Shown: positions 1 through 7,088 of the stretch, piece after piece
How positions within the stretch are numbered: the stretch's first letter is position 1
How the letters are laid out: the number at the start of each line of letters is the position of its first letter
NCBI RefSeq assembly: GCF_003970915.1
Contig: NZ_RXOF01000022.1
Span: forward strand, 1-64,000
DNA: 64,000 bases
From: Hymenobacter gummosus
GTDB lineage: Bacteria; Bacteroidota; Bacteroidia; Cytophagales; Hymenobacteraceae
Reading direction: 5' to 3'
Position numbers and translations under genes: made by a program
Notes under the pieces: model-generated
The model's input: only the letters and a program-made list of their open reading frames with translations
Database searches by the model: none
Told to the model about the DNA's origin: nothing

Positions 1-2
1 CC

Positions 3-851
3 CTGGTGGTGCCGCGCCGGCGCCTGACGGCCGGGGGTGGCGCCGGCCGCCGGGCGGGCACCGGTTCCGGCCGCGCGGGCCGTGGCCTGGTACCGGCCCG
101 CGATGTGGACGGCACCCCGTTTGAAACCGACCCGGACGTGCTGGCCATGCTGGGCTCCTCGCCGCCGGAAACCCGCGCGGCCTACGAGCGCATGACCGGC
201 AAGCGCTACCGCGACCCCAACCAGACCGCGCAGCTGCTGGCCACCCGCGGGAGCGCCCCCGGCCTGGATGGCTTCAACACCGTGAAAGTGGGCAATGCCA
301 GCCGGATGATGGCTCAGGGCAGCCAGCGCGAGCAGCAGCTGGCCCCGGACGTGTTTTTCAAGTGCGTCATCAACGGCGAGCAGAAGGTGCGTACCGGCTC
401 GGTGGTCATCCTGCGCCTGCTCGAAGACGCCGTGGTGTCCGGGGTGACCTTTCCCAAAAACATGGTCTTTGCCGGCGTGGCCACCGTGGGCACCAACAAC
501 GTGACACTGGAAGTCAACCGCCTTGGCCCCACGCGGGTGCAGGCCGACATCTACGACTTCAACTACATGCCGGGCATCATGATTGACCCGGTGAAGCGCG
601 TGGCCCGCGAAGCCGGCATGGCTGGCAACGAGCTGCAGCAACAGACCACCCAGGAAATCAGCACGGCCATCGACCGCTCGGCCTCGGCCGCCAACTCCGT
701 GGTAGGCGTGGGCGGCCGGGTGGCGGCCTCGCTGCTCTCGCGGCCCAAGACCCGCACCAAGCTGCGCGACGTGCTGCTGCCCGACGGCTACCCCATCCTG
801 ATTACCACCGCAGCAGCTGGCCAGCTCGGCCCGGAAGCGGCCGTGCGCTAA
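3..851 (+). CDS. traM: Conjugative transposon protein TraM, C-terminal part (5' truncated by window edge)
   Basis: The frame is open to the first bases of the window, so the N-terminus lies upstream. The last ~190 residues match the TraM C-terminal domain pattern of Bacteroidetes conjugation systems: an FFKCVINGEQKVRTGS stretch, then VVILRLLEDAVVSGVTFPKN, an MVFAGVATVG strand, and a DIYDFNYMPGIMIDP motif. This is the VirB10-like beta-barrel region that helps form the outer-membrane channel of the type IV secretion system. It is followed 24 bp later by the next transfer gene in the same orientation. The family call is from remembered motifs, not a search. Confidence 0.8.
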   Translation: MVVPRRRLTAGGGAGRRAGTGSGRAGRGLVPARDVDGTPFETDPDVLAMLGSSPPETRAAYERMTGKRYRDPNQTAQLLATRGSAPGLDGFNTVKVGNASRMMAQGSQREQQLAPDVFFKCVINGEQKVRTGSVVILRLLEDAVVSGVTFPKNMVFAGVATVGTNNVTLEVNRLGPTRVQADIYDFNYMPGIMIDPVKRVAREAGMAGNELQQQTTQEISTAIDRSASAANSVVGVGGRVAASLLSRPKTRTKLRDVLLPDGYPILITTAAAGQLGPEAAVR

Positions 852-875
852 TTCTTCCACCTAACCGATACGACG

Positions 876-1766
876 ATGAAAAAGACGCTTTTGCCGGCCC
901 TTGTGGCCCTGGCCCTGATTCTGGTTCCGAGCGCGGACGCCGCGGCGCAGGCCGTCGTGAACGACCCGCTGCACATGGGCGTGCACATCGGCGAGTTTGC
1001 CAAGCACCTCAAGCAGTGGACTGAAACGGTCAAAAACTACCAGGTTATCAAAGATGCCAAGCAGATTGCCGGCGTTACCAAGGACATCACCGGGCAGGTG
1101 AAGGACATCACCGACCAGACCCTGCAGCTGCAGCGCCAGGTGCAGGCCGACCTGCGCAAGGTACAGAGCATTCAGGATTTGCGCCTCTCCAACCCCCAGG
1201 AGCTTTTTGCCCGTGCCCTGGCCATGTCGGGCCGGGGGCAGAGCAACCAGTACATGCCCGTGTTTCAGAAAGCCGAGCGCCTGCGCCAGGCCCTGCAGCT
1301 CAACAACCCCCAGCAGGATTTGAACACGGTGTACGACGTGTTTTCGCGCTTCGGCTCCGGCGCCACGGCGGGCAACAACCGCATGAGCTCCCGCGAGTAC
1401 CAGCTCAAGCGCGAAGAAGCGGCCGTCTCCACCTTTGCCTACGAGGAGATGATGCAGAAAAAGAAGATTGCCACCGCTTTCGGCTACTACAAGATTGCCG
1501 ACGAGATGACCCAGCAGAGCATCGAGATGAACGCGACGCTCAAGAACCCCGGCCGCTACGCCATGACCGAAGGCGAGCGGATGGTGGCCCTGAACACCTC
1601 GAACGACAACATGATTAAGGCCATGCAGCTGCGCCAGGAAGCCGACCGGCTGCTGGCCGAAGCCGCCCAGCCCGGCCCTTCGCGGCAGGCCGCCGAAATG
1701 GTCTACTCCGACATTCTGGTGCAAAACGCCCTTATCAAAGCGGACCGGGCCCGTCCCCGCCACTAA
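876..1766 (+). CDS. TrbJ/VirB5-like conjugal transfer protein
   Basis: A 296-aa protein with a clear signal peptide (MKKTLLPALVALALILVPSA, then AAAQA). The mature part is almost entirely predicted alpha-helix, rich in Gln, Lys and Glu, with a coiled-coil section at about residues 45-110. Length, export signal and helical, heptad-like content fit TrbJ/VirB5 proteins, periplasmic or pilus-tip-associated parts of type IV secretion. It lies between TraM and a TraO-like gene, which supports a transfer role. The family assignment is by composition and context rather than a diagnostic motif. Confidence 0.6.
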   Translation: MKKTLLPALVALALILVPSADAAAQAVVNDPLHMGVHIGEFAKHLKQWTETVKNYQVIKDAKQIAGVTKDITGQVKDITDQTLQLQRQVQADLRKVQSIQDLRLSNPQELFARALAMSGRGQSNQYMPVFQKAERLRQALQLNNPQQDLNTVYDVFSRFGSGATAGNNRMSSREYQLKREEAAVSTFAYEEMMQKKKIATAFGYYKIADEMTQQSIEMNATLKNPGRYAMTEGERMVALNTSNDNMIKAMQLRQEADRLLAEAAQPGPSRQAAEMVYSDILVQNALIKADRARPRH

Positions 1767-1772
1767 CCCCTT

Positions 1773-2312
1773 ATGAAGAATATCTTGCTAGTGGCCCTGC
1801 TGCTGGCGGGGGCCGGCGCCGTGCCGGCCTTCGCCCAGCGCCACGTTCAACACATGGCCAGCTGGGGCGCCCACCGGGGCCGCTCCGAACAAGGCGACTA
1901 CTACGAGTTGAGCTACACCAGCATGCTGACCAACCGCCTGGCCCTGCGCGCCAGCGGCCTGCGCGAGACGGGCACCCTCAGCGGCCGCGGCGACTACGCC
2001 AGCTACGCGGGGCGGGTGCTGCTCGCGCCGCAACTGTTTCGCCTGGGCGAAGTCGTCTACGTGCACCTGCTGCTCGGGGCCGGGGCCGGCTACGAGCGCA
2101 CGGGCGAGCATGGCACCGGCGAGCCCGCGACCGACGCACAGCAACCCCAGCGCTTCACCTACGGCCCGCAGGCCGGGGCCGAGGCGGACGTGTTCCTGGG
2201 CAACCGCTTCTCGCTGGTGGCCACCGCCACCAAGGGCTACCTCTTCAACAATCCCCTGCTCGACCAATGGCCCGGCTACGCCAGCGCCGGCCTGCGGTAT
2301 CATTTCCGCTAA
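1773..2312 (+). CDS. traO: TraO-like conjugal transfer outer-membrane protein
   Basis: A 179-aa protein with signal peptide (MKNILLVALLLAGAGAVPAFA). The mature part shows alternating amphipathic strands (ELSYTSMLTNRLALRASG, VVYVHLLLGAGAGYE, YGPQAGAEADVFLGNRFSLVA) and ends in a terminal strand with a final aromatic/Arg (SAGLRYHFR), as in small outer-membrane beta-barrels. Size and position after TraM match TraO of Bacteroidetes conjugative elements. The start is 6 bp after the previous stop, so the two genes are in one operon. The recognisable TraN (VirB9-like) gene usually found before TraO is not seen here. Confidence 0.65.
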   Translation: MKNILLVALLLAGAGAVPAFAQRHVQHMASWGAHRGRSEQGDYYELSYTSMLTNRLALRASGLRETGTLSGRGDYASYAGRVLLAPQLFRLGEVVYVHLLLGAGAGYERTGEHGTGEPATDAQQPQRFTYGPQAGAEADVFLGNRFSLVATATKGYLFNNPLLDQWPGYASAGLRYHFR

Positions 2313-2327
2313 CTCTCTTTCTGCGCT

Positions 2328-2717
2328 ATGAAACGACTTGCCACCCTACTCCTGAGCTGCGCCGCCCTGGCCACGGCCAGCAGCTGCGCCAAGGACGACG
2401 CGATGCCCACCGGGCCCAAAGAATACCAGGTAGAGTACCGCATTTCCTCCACCACGGCCCCGCAATCGGACTACATCAGCTACGACAACGAAAGCGGCGG
2501 CACGACCACGGTCAACAACGTGCCGCTGCCGGCGACCTACCGCTTCAAGCGCACCCTGAAGCAAGGCGACCATGTTGGCTTGCTGGCCAGCCTCGACGGC
2601 GGCACGGCCGCTTCGGAAATCACCGCCGCTATCCTGCTTGATGGCAAGGAAGTGAAGAAGGAAACCGGGCGTGGCGCCAATGCGCAGGCCGTACCGGTGT
2701 ATGTAATAGGGCAGTAG
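2328..2717 (+). CDS. Small lipoprotein at the end of the transfer operon, MmpS-like fold possible
   Basis: A 129-aa protein with a lipobox (signal peptide ending ATASSC), so it is probably anchored in a membrane. The mature domain (EYQVEYRISSTTAPQSDYIS, then a Tyr-Asp-Asn turn, LPATYRFKRTL, ITAAILLDGKEVKKETG) resembles the small beta-sandwich pattern of MmpS-like accessory proteins. It follows the traO-like gene by 15 bp and precedes a strong hairpin terminator, so it is probably the last gene of the transfer operon. Its role is unknown, and I do not recognise a specific Tra family. Confidence 0.6.
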   Translation: MKRLATLLLSCAALATASSCAKDDAMPTGPKEYQVEYRISSTTAPQSDYISYDNESGGTTTVNNVPLPATYRFKRTLKQGDHVGLLASLDGGTAASEITAAILLDGKEVKKETGRGANAQAVPVYVIGQ

Positions 2718-2806
2718 GGAAGAATTGTACCCCGTCCTGCCCACGGGCTGCCCCGGGCGCTGCCGGCCTCCCGCCGTGGGTGCGGCTGGCCCCAACCAGA
2801 GGTCCC

Positions 2807-2843
2807 AACAAAGGCCGACCAGGTTTCCTGGTCGGCCTTTGTT
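2807..2843. terminator. Bidirectional hairpin terminator between convergent genes
   Basis: A perfect 17-bp inverted repeat (2807-2823 and 2827-2843) with a TTT loop lies between the transfer operon on the plus strand and a minus-strand gene ending at 2856. A T-rich stretch follows on the plus strand. Confidence 0.8.
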
Positions 2844-2855
2844 CTTGGGGCTTGA

Positions 2856-3116
2856 TTACTCCGCTTCGACCAGCTCGCGCTGCAGGCATGTCCGCAGCTG
2901 CTCGTAGGCTTCCGGGCACAACCGAATGACCGGCTCCTGGGCGGTGCAGTACAGCAAGGTGGGGTCGGCCAGCGCTACGGCACGGGCCCAGGCAGCTGCG
3001 GGTACTTCCGCGGAAAGGGGTAGCAACGGGGTGAACTCTTCTTGGATAAGCCGAATCACCAGCGCCTGCACGGTCGGGCAGAGGCTGGAAAAGCGGCGAT
3101 AGGGGCTCGCAGCCAT
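2856..3116 (-). CDS. Hypothetical 86-aa protein
   Basis: The open frame extends upstream, but the N-terminal 49 residues are Pro/Ser/Gly-rich and look non-coding. I start at the internal Met of MAASPYRRFSSLCPTVQALV. The remainder looks like a compact helical protein (VIRLIQEEFTPLLPL, EAYEQLRTCLQRELVEAE) with four Cys. I recognise no family. It ends at the shared terminator and has no obvious partner, because the upstream side is a long non-coding stretch. Confidence 0.45.
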   Translation of the reverse strand: MAASPYRRFSSLCPTVQALVIRLIQEEFTPLLPLSAEVPAAAWARAVALADPTLLYCTAQEPVIRLCPEAYEQLRTCLQRELVEAE

Positions 3117-3661
3117 AACAGTAACGTCAACGGAAAGGAATGAAAACGCCTTGCCTACGGCCAACTTGGGGGCCGGGCAGGAGATGGGGCAGCAGCCACC
3201 TGGCCACCCGGGAGGGCGCGGGGACAGCTGCGACGAGGAAGCGTTACGCGAGGGAGCCCACAAACAGGGCGGGCCGCTGCTGGATGGGCAGCGGCTGCCG
3301 GCGAGCCCAGCTCAGCCAGTCTGCGGCAAGGCCTGCTGACGAGGGGCAACTATGCAAAGCGTAGGATTTCAAAGCCAGCATACTCGGCAATCAGTTTGTC
3401 AGGCAAAGCTAGCCATTACGCCCATACTGGACGTGAGTTTGGCATTCTCGCCTGTAAAATTGTTAGTAATCGGGCCCCAAAGTTGCCATGAGGATGGCCG
3501 GCGCTCGTTACGGTCGGTGCCTTACTCGGGTGAAGCCGAGCTTGAGCGCCAGTCGCACGCCTCGTTAGAACGCCGACACTCGCTCCTTATTGGAAATTAT
3601 TTGCCAATTTCAGCTTCTACCTTAGGTTTTATCCTCATCAGCTACCCCTAGAGCTTCGTCC
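3117..3661. other. Intergenic stretch with no convincing gene
   Basis: About 545 bases with lower and more uneven GC than the flanking genes. It holds a short hairpin (GCCGCTGC at 3273-3280 against GCAGCGGC at 3288-3295) and an AT-rich stretch around 3590-3640. Open frames here (for example 3352-3651) have no family resemblance and biased composition. It may be a scar of rearrangement or the promoter region for the gene at 3662. Confidence 0.4.
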
Positions 3662-4105
3662 ATGGAACAACCGAACACCTGGGCCAACCTGCCGGAGCTT
3701 CTGCACCAGCTCGAAGCGGACCTCAGCGACCCGGCCGTGTATTACTTACTGGGCGGGCACTACTACGACCGCGACAACCACCCGCAGCGCCGGCACTACC
3801 CGGCCGTGTTTTCCCTGCACCACGGTGAGGTTGCCAACCTGGAGGTCGGGCCGGACTTCGTGGCCTTCGACGCGGAATTGGTGCGCTACCCGGAAGACGA
3901 CGAGCCGCACGCGCCCGGCCCCTGGGTTGACCGCTTTCGCGCGACCATTCCCTTCGCGCAGCTCTACCAACTGCTGCGCAAAGTCGTGCCCGCCGGGGAG
4001 GCAGTAGGCGAAACGCTTGCCTTTCTGCCGACCGAGGCGGTGTACTACAACGAGCGGGTTCACCGCGAGTATTACCCGACCCCGTGGACCATTAACCAGC
4101 CCTGA
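3662..4105 (+). CDS. Hypothetical protein, first of a tandem paralogue pair
   Basis: A 147-aa acidic protein without signal peptide or membrane segment. I recognise no family. It shares an ordered set of segments with the next gene: LHQLEADLSDPAVYYLLGGH here against LHHVQAGLANPQHHYLVCTN there, then VFSLHHGEVANLEVG against TLHLHQSTVWQLVIG, then RATIPFAQLYQLL against IRVSFDQVWQVM. This indicates an ancient tandem duplication. The three genes at 3662-4866 are spaced 10 and 1 bp apart and probably form one operon. Confidence 0.6.
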   Translation: MEQPNTWANLPELLHQLEADLSDPAVYYLLGGHYYDRDNHPQRRHYPAVFSLHHGEVANLEVGPDFVAFDAELVRYPEDDEPHAPGPWVDRFRATIPFAQLYQLLRKVVPAGEAVGETLAFLPTEAVYYNERVHREYYPTPWTINQP

Positions 4106-4115
4106 TTACTGCCTT

Positions 4116-4487
4116 ATGCCCCGCGAGCCGCATGCGTTAGTCGCCGTTCTGCACCACGTGCAAGCCGGCCTTGCCAACCCGCAGCACCATTACCTGGTGT
4201 GCACGAACTACTTTCAGACCGAAAGCGGGCCCGTGATGCTCGGTACCCTGCACCTGCATCAGAGTACGGTCTGGCAGCTGGTCATCGGCGCGGAAGACTT
4301 CACCTGCGAAGTGCTGCTTGACTCCACCGACCTCCAGCACCGCTCGCCCATCCGGGTGTCCTTTGACCAGGTCTGGCAGGTCATGCAAGGCGACGGCCCT
4401 CAGTTTGACGGGGATAATCCGGAAGACCTGCTCTACGAAAACACCAGTGCCCTCTCGGCCTTTGCCCGGCAGGGCCTGCCCCAGTAA
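4116..4487 (+). CDS. Hypothetical protein, second of a tandem paralogue pair
   Basis: A 123-aa soluble protein. The frame is open upstream inside the previous gene, so I chose the ATG of MPREPHALVAVLHHV, 10 bp after the previous stop and aligned with the paralogue's start. It shares three ordered sequence blocks with the gene at 3662. No family is recognised. The stop (TAA, 4485-4487) is one base from the next ATG. Confidence 0.6.
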   Translation: MPREPHALVAVLHHVQAGLANPQHHYLVCTNYFQTESGPVMLGTLHLHQSTVWQLVIGAEDFTCEVLLDSTDLQHRSPIRVSFDQVWQVMQGDGPQFDGDNPEDLLYENTSALSAFARQGLPQ

Positions 4488-4488
4488 G

Positions 4489-4866
4489 ATGGAAGAACTG
4501 CTCCAGCCCCGCCACCCGCTTGACAAGCACCACCAGGCCCAGCTGCAGGCCCTGCAGCAGCTGCCTGAAAGCCAGCGGGCCGAAATGGCCCGGCTGTTCC
4601 GCCTGGGCAACGCCACCTACCGCTACCAGCAGCTGGCCGACGGGGAGGTAACGGAAGCGGATTACCAGCACTGGCTGGAAGGGCTACCCGAGCGCTTTCG
4701 CCAGGCCATGGAGCGGGACGGCTTTGAAAGCGCCAAGCGCAGCCTGGCCCTGCGTCGGCACGCGCTGGAGCGGCGCGACGTGGGCTACGCCGCGTTCATG
4801 CAGGCTATTCTCTCCCCGGAGGACTGGGCCTTTGAGCAGCAACAGCGCGCAGCTGCTGGCTTGTAG
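4489..4866 (+). CDS. Hypothetical helical 125-aa protein
   Basis: The start is the ATG one base after the previous stop; upstream in-frame codons lie inside the preceding gene. The sequence is charged and mostly helical (KHHQAQLQALQQLPESQRAE, LEGLPERFRQAMERDGF, LALRRHALERRDVGYAAFMQ). It has no signal peptide, and I do not recognise a family. Spacing suggests translational coupling with the paralogue pair, so the three products may act together. The role is unknown. Confidence 0.6.
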   Translation: MEELLQPRHPLDKHHQAQLQALQQLPESQRAEMARLFRLGNATYRYQQLADGEVTEADYQHWLEGLPERFRQAMERDGFESAKRSLALRRHALERRDVGYAAFMQAILSPEDWAFEQQQRAAAGL

Positions 4867-5048
4867 CTCGGCTTCAGCTGCGCCCGGCAGCGCATTAGCC
4901 GTGCCTCTAGGTGGCCATGTTAGCAGCCCCGTGAGCCCATGCTGAGCCCATTGCGATGGCACGTAAATCTGCCGAAAACGGCGTTTTTACGCCTCCTAGG
5001 CACTTTTAGCAATTCCTACCCGCGAGTGGTGAGCCCTTTGTGAGCCCT
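4867..5048. repeat. Short intergenic stretch with GTGAGCCC repeats
   Basis: An exact 11-bp tandem repeat, GTGAGCCCTTT, occupies 5029-5039 and 5040-5050, overlapping the stop of the minus-strand gene. Related GTGAGCCCA and CTGAGCCCA words occur near 4931-4951. A small hairpin followed by a T-run (around 4981-4993) may end the upstream operon. Confidence 0.45.
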
Positions 5049-6377
5049 TTAGGGTTCGGTGAGCGTGTACTGTGTGCCCACCCCCGTTTTGCCGGACTTC
5101 TGCAGCCAGCCGCCTTTTTCCAGCTCGCTCAGGTAGCGGGTGGCGGTGGGCTTGCTGACGCCCAGCTGCTGCTGCACCACGGTGTTGGTGATGCTGCCAT
5201 GCTGCCCGGCGTAGAGGAGCACCGGCGCCAGGTCGGCGCGCACGCCCTGGGCCTGCCAGTAGGCCACCGAGTAGGCGGCAAACGCCACCACAAACCCCGA
5301 GGCCTCGAAGTAGAAGCGCGGGGCCGGCAGGTGCGCCGCGCGGCACTCGTTCAACATCTTGATGGTGCCGCGGCCCCAGGATTCGATGTAGCCGGCCCGG
5401 AACAGGGTGTTGGCCACGTCCGGATTGAAGGGCTTGGAAGGGTGCTTGCGCAGCAGGTTCTCCACGGTCCAGCTGTCGGGAAGGTGGCCCTCGTTCCAGA
5501 ACTGCAGGCGGTCCTGGTACACGCTAATCTGCACGGGCGTGCCGCCGCTGTAATCTTTGTGGGCCAGTGCGTTGAGCAGCGCTTCGCGCAGGGCCGCCGC
5601 CGGGAAGGGCGGCTCCTCGACCCGGCCGGCGCCTTCGTAGCGCACCTGGGCCCGGGCGTACTTGGTTTGCAACAAATCCAAGGTGCGCTCCACCTGCACG
5701 AGCAGCGGCCCGTGCACCTCGTCCTGGTAGCGCAAATCGTCGTCCGTGGCAAAGAAGCCAATCTTGACGTAGGCGCCGGTAACGAACCGCTCGGGCGTGG
5801 GGTGAAACAGCAGCACGGCGGCCCGCTTCAGGTACTCCCCGTCGATGAGGTTCAGGTTGTCGAGCAGGGCTTCGTTGCCGTCGTGCAGTACCTGCTCGTC
5901 CACCCGCCCGCTTTTGGCCGCGCGCTGGCGAAACAAGTCAAAGGCTTCCGCCGACAAATCCGCCGCCGCGACGCCCGGCACCGGCACGCCGTCCCAGCGC
6001 TTGCCCTGCTTCTGCAGCAGAAACGCGCTCAGCGCCGGTCCGCGTAGCTCCTGCTTGGTGCTGCCGCTGCGAAAGTGGTACTGGCCGCGGTAGCTGATGG
6101 GGTAGGGGTAAGGCTCAACGACAATTTCCAGATACTCCAGCCCACCTTCCTCGTGGCGGTTGACTTCCACCAGGATGCCCATCAAATCGCGCACCTGGTT
6201 CGGTAAATCTTCCAGCAGCTTGCGAATGCCCGGCAGGCCCACCACCTGCCCGTCGTCGTTTTTGCCGATGAAGATGCGGCCGCCCTGGGCATTGGCAAAG
6301 CCGCAAATCCACTGGAAGTACTCCGGCCGCCACGATTCCTTCCACTCGATGTTTTGCTGCTCGCGGATAGTGCTCAT
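5049..6377 (-). CDS. AlbA_2/Schlafen-type ATP-binding protein with C-terminal winged helix
   Basis: A 442-aa protein. The N-terminus matches the AlbA_2 (divergent AAA-4/Schlafen) pattern: EQQNIEWKESW, then ICGFANAQGGRIFIGKNDDG with a following VVGLPG. The middle has a HATPase_c_4-like block (FPAAALREALLNALAHKDYS, RLQFWNEGHLPDSW, NPDVANTLFRAGYIESWGRG). The C-terminal ~50 residues form a helix-turn-helix (ITNTVVQQQLGVSKPTATRY). Such proteins are usually called transcriptional regulators or nucleic-acid-binding ATPases, and the physiological role is not settled. It is monocistronic. Confidence 0.8.
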   Translation of the reverse strand: MSTIREQQNIEWKESWRPEYFQWICGFANAQGGRIFIGKNDDGQVVGLPGIRKLLEDLPNQVRDLMGILVEVNRHEEGGLEYLEIVVEPYPYPISYRGQYHFRSGSTKQELRGPALSAFLLQKQGKRWDGVPVPGVAAADLSAEAFDLFRQRAAKSGRVDEQVLHDGNEALLDNLNLIDGEYLKRAAVLLFHPTPERFVTGAYVKIGFFATDDDLRYQDEVHGPLLVQVERTLDLLQTKYARAQVRYEGAGRVEEPPFPAAALREALLNALAHKDYSGGTPVQISVYQDRLQFWNEGHLPDSWTVENLLRKHPSKPFNPDVANTLFRAGYIESWGRGTIKMLNECRAAHLPAPRFYFEASGFVVAFAAYSVAYWQAQGVRADLAPVLLYAGQHGSITNTVVQQQLGVSKPTATRYLSELEKGGWLQKSGKTGVGTQYTLTEP

Positions 6378-6421
6378 GGATAAAGGAGGGGCGACTGGTA
6401 AAGGAACAGGCTGGCTAATAG

Positions 6422-6438
6422 TTGGGCAAGTTACCCAA
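6422..6438. promoter_or_regulatory. Palindrome upstream of the AlbA_2 gene, possible operator
   Basis: TTGGGCAAGTTACCCAA is a near-perfect palindrome (five-base outer arms TTGGG/CCCAA). It lies 45-61 bp upstream of the start codon at 6377, where the gene's own winged helix could bind. Function is inferred only from position and symmetry. Confidence 0.35.
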
Positions 6439-6473
6439 TTCTAAGGCGGCAAACAGCACGAAACAGCCCGTCG

Positions 6474-7088
6474 TTAGCGGCCCTGCAGCTGCCGCAGGAA
6501 GCCCACCATCTGCTCGTTGTTGTAGTCGCCCATGCCCTCGTGGCGGTCCACGATGTCGCCGTTGGGTGCAATGAGGAAGGTCGTGGGAATGGACTCGGTG
6601 TCGAACACGGCCGGTACGGGCCCCGCGAGCGTGTACACCGGCATGGTGAACCCGCGGCGGGCAACAAAGCGCCGGGCCTTCTCCGGGTTTTCATCGAGCG
6701 AGAGCAACACCAGCACTATGTTGTCGCTCTTGGTCTTCTCGTGCAGCCGCTGCAGGCCGGGCATCTCGGCAACGCACGGCGGGCACCAGGTAGCCCACAG
6801 ATTCAGCAGAATCACCTTGCCGCGCAGCTGCGCCAACGATACCACCTGGCCGTCTAACGTCCGTAGCGGCAGGCCATAATCCGCTTTGGGCACCGGCTTG
6901 GTGGGCAGCGCTGCACTCCGGTGGAACAGCCCGGTTGCCAGCAGGGCCTGCTGCGCCCGGCCTAGAACTTCGGTATGCCAGCCCGTGAGATACAGCGCGA
7001 GCGGAATGAGCACGTAGAGGGCTGGGCGAAGCCAGTGGCGGACCGTGTGAGGAGGTTGTTTTTTTTCCTCATTCCCGCGACGGCTCAT
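6474..7088 (-). CDS. TlpA-family thiol-disulfide oxidoreductase
   Basis: A 204-aa thioredoxin-fold protein. It has a positively charged N-terminus and one membrane segment at about residues 21-38, so the domain probably faces the periplasm. The redox motif WCPPC is at residues 101-105, preceded by KVILLNLWAT. Later thioredoxin-fold elements include TTFLIAPNGDIVDRHEG, with the cis-Pro region just before. The start ATG overlaps the stop of the upstream 1106-aa gene as ATGA, so the two are translationally coupled. Why a periplasmic reductase should be coupled to a nuclease-like gene is unclear. Confidence 0.85.
   Translation of the reverse strand: MSRRGNEEKKQPPHTVRHWLRPALYVLIPLALYLTGWHTEVLGRAQQALLATGLFHRSAALPTKPVPKADYGLPLRTLDGQVVSLAQLRGKVILLNLWATWCPPCVAEMPGLQRLHEKTKSDNIVLVLLSLDENPEKARRFVARRGFTMPVYTLAGPVPAVFDTESIPTTFLIAPNGDIVDRHEGMGDYNNEQMVGFLRQLQGR

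Noticed and set aside
3352-3651. Possible 99-aa protein in the intergenic stretch
   Set aside because: No family resemblance, no ribosome-binding or promoter signal, and atypical composition. It is more likely random.
5040-6047. Plus-strand open frame (335 codons) over the AlbA_2-type gene
   Set aside because: The minus-strand gene has coherent AlbA_2, HATPase-like and HTH segments. The plus-strand frame has no recognisable domain.
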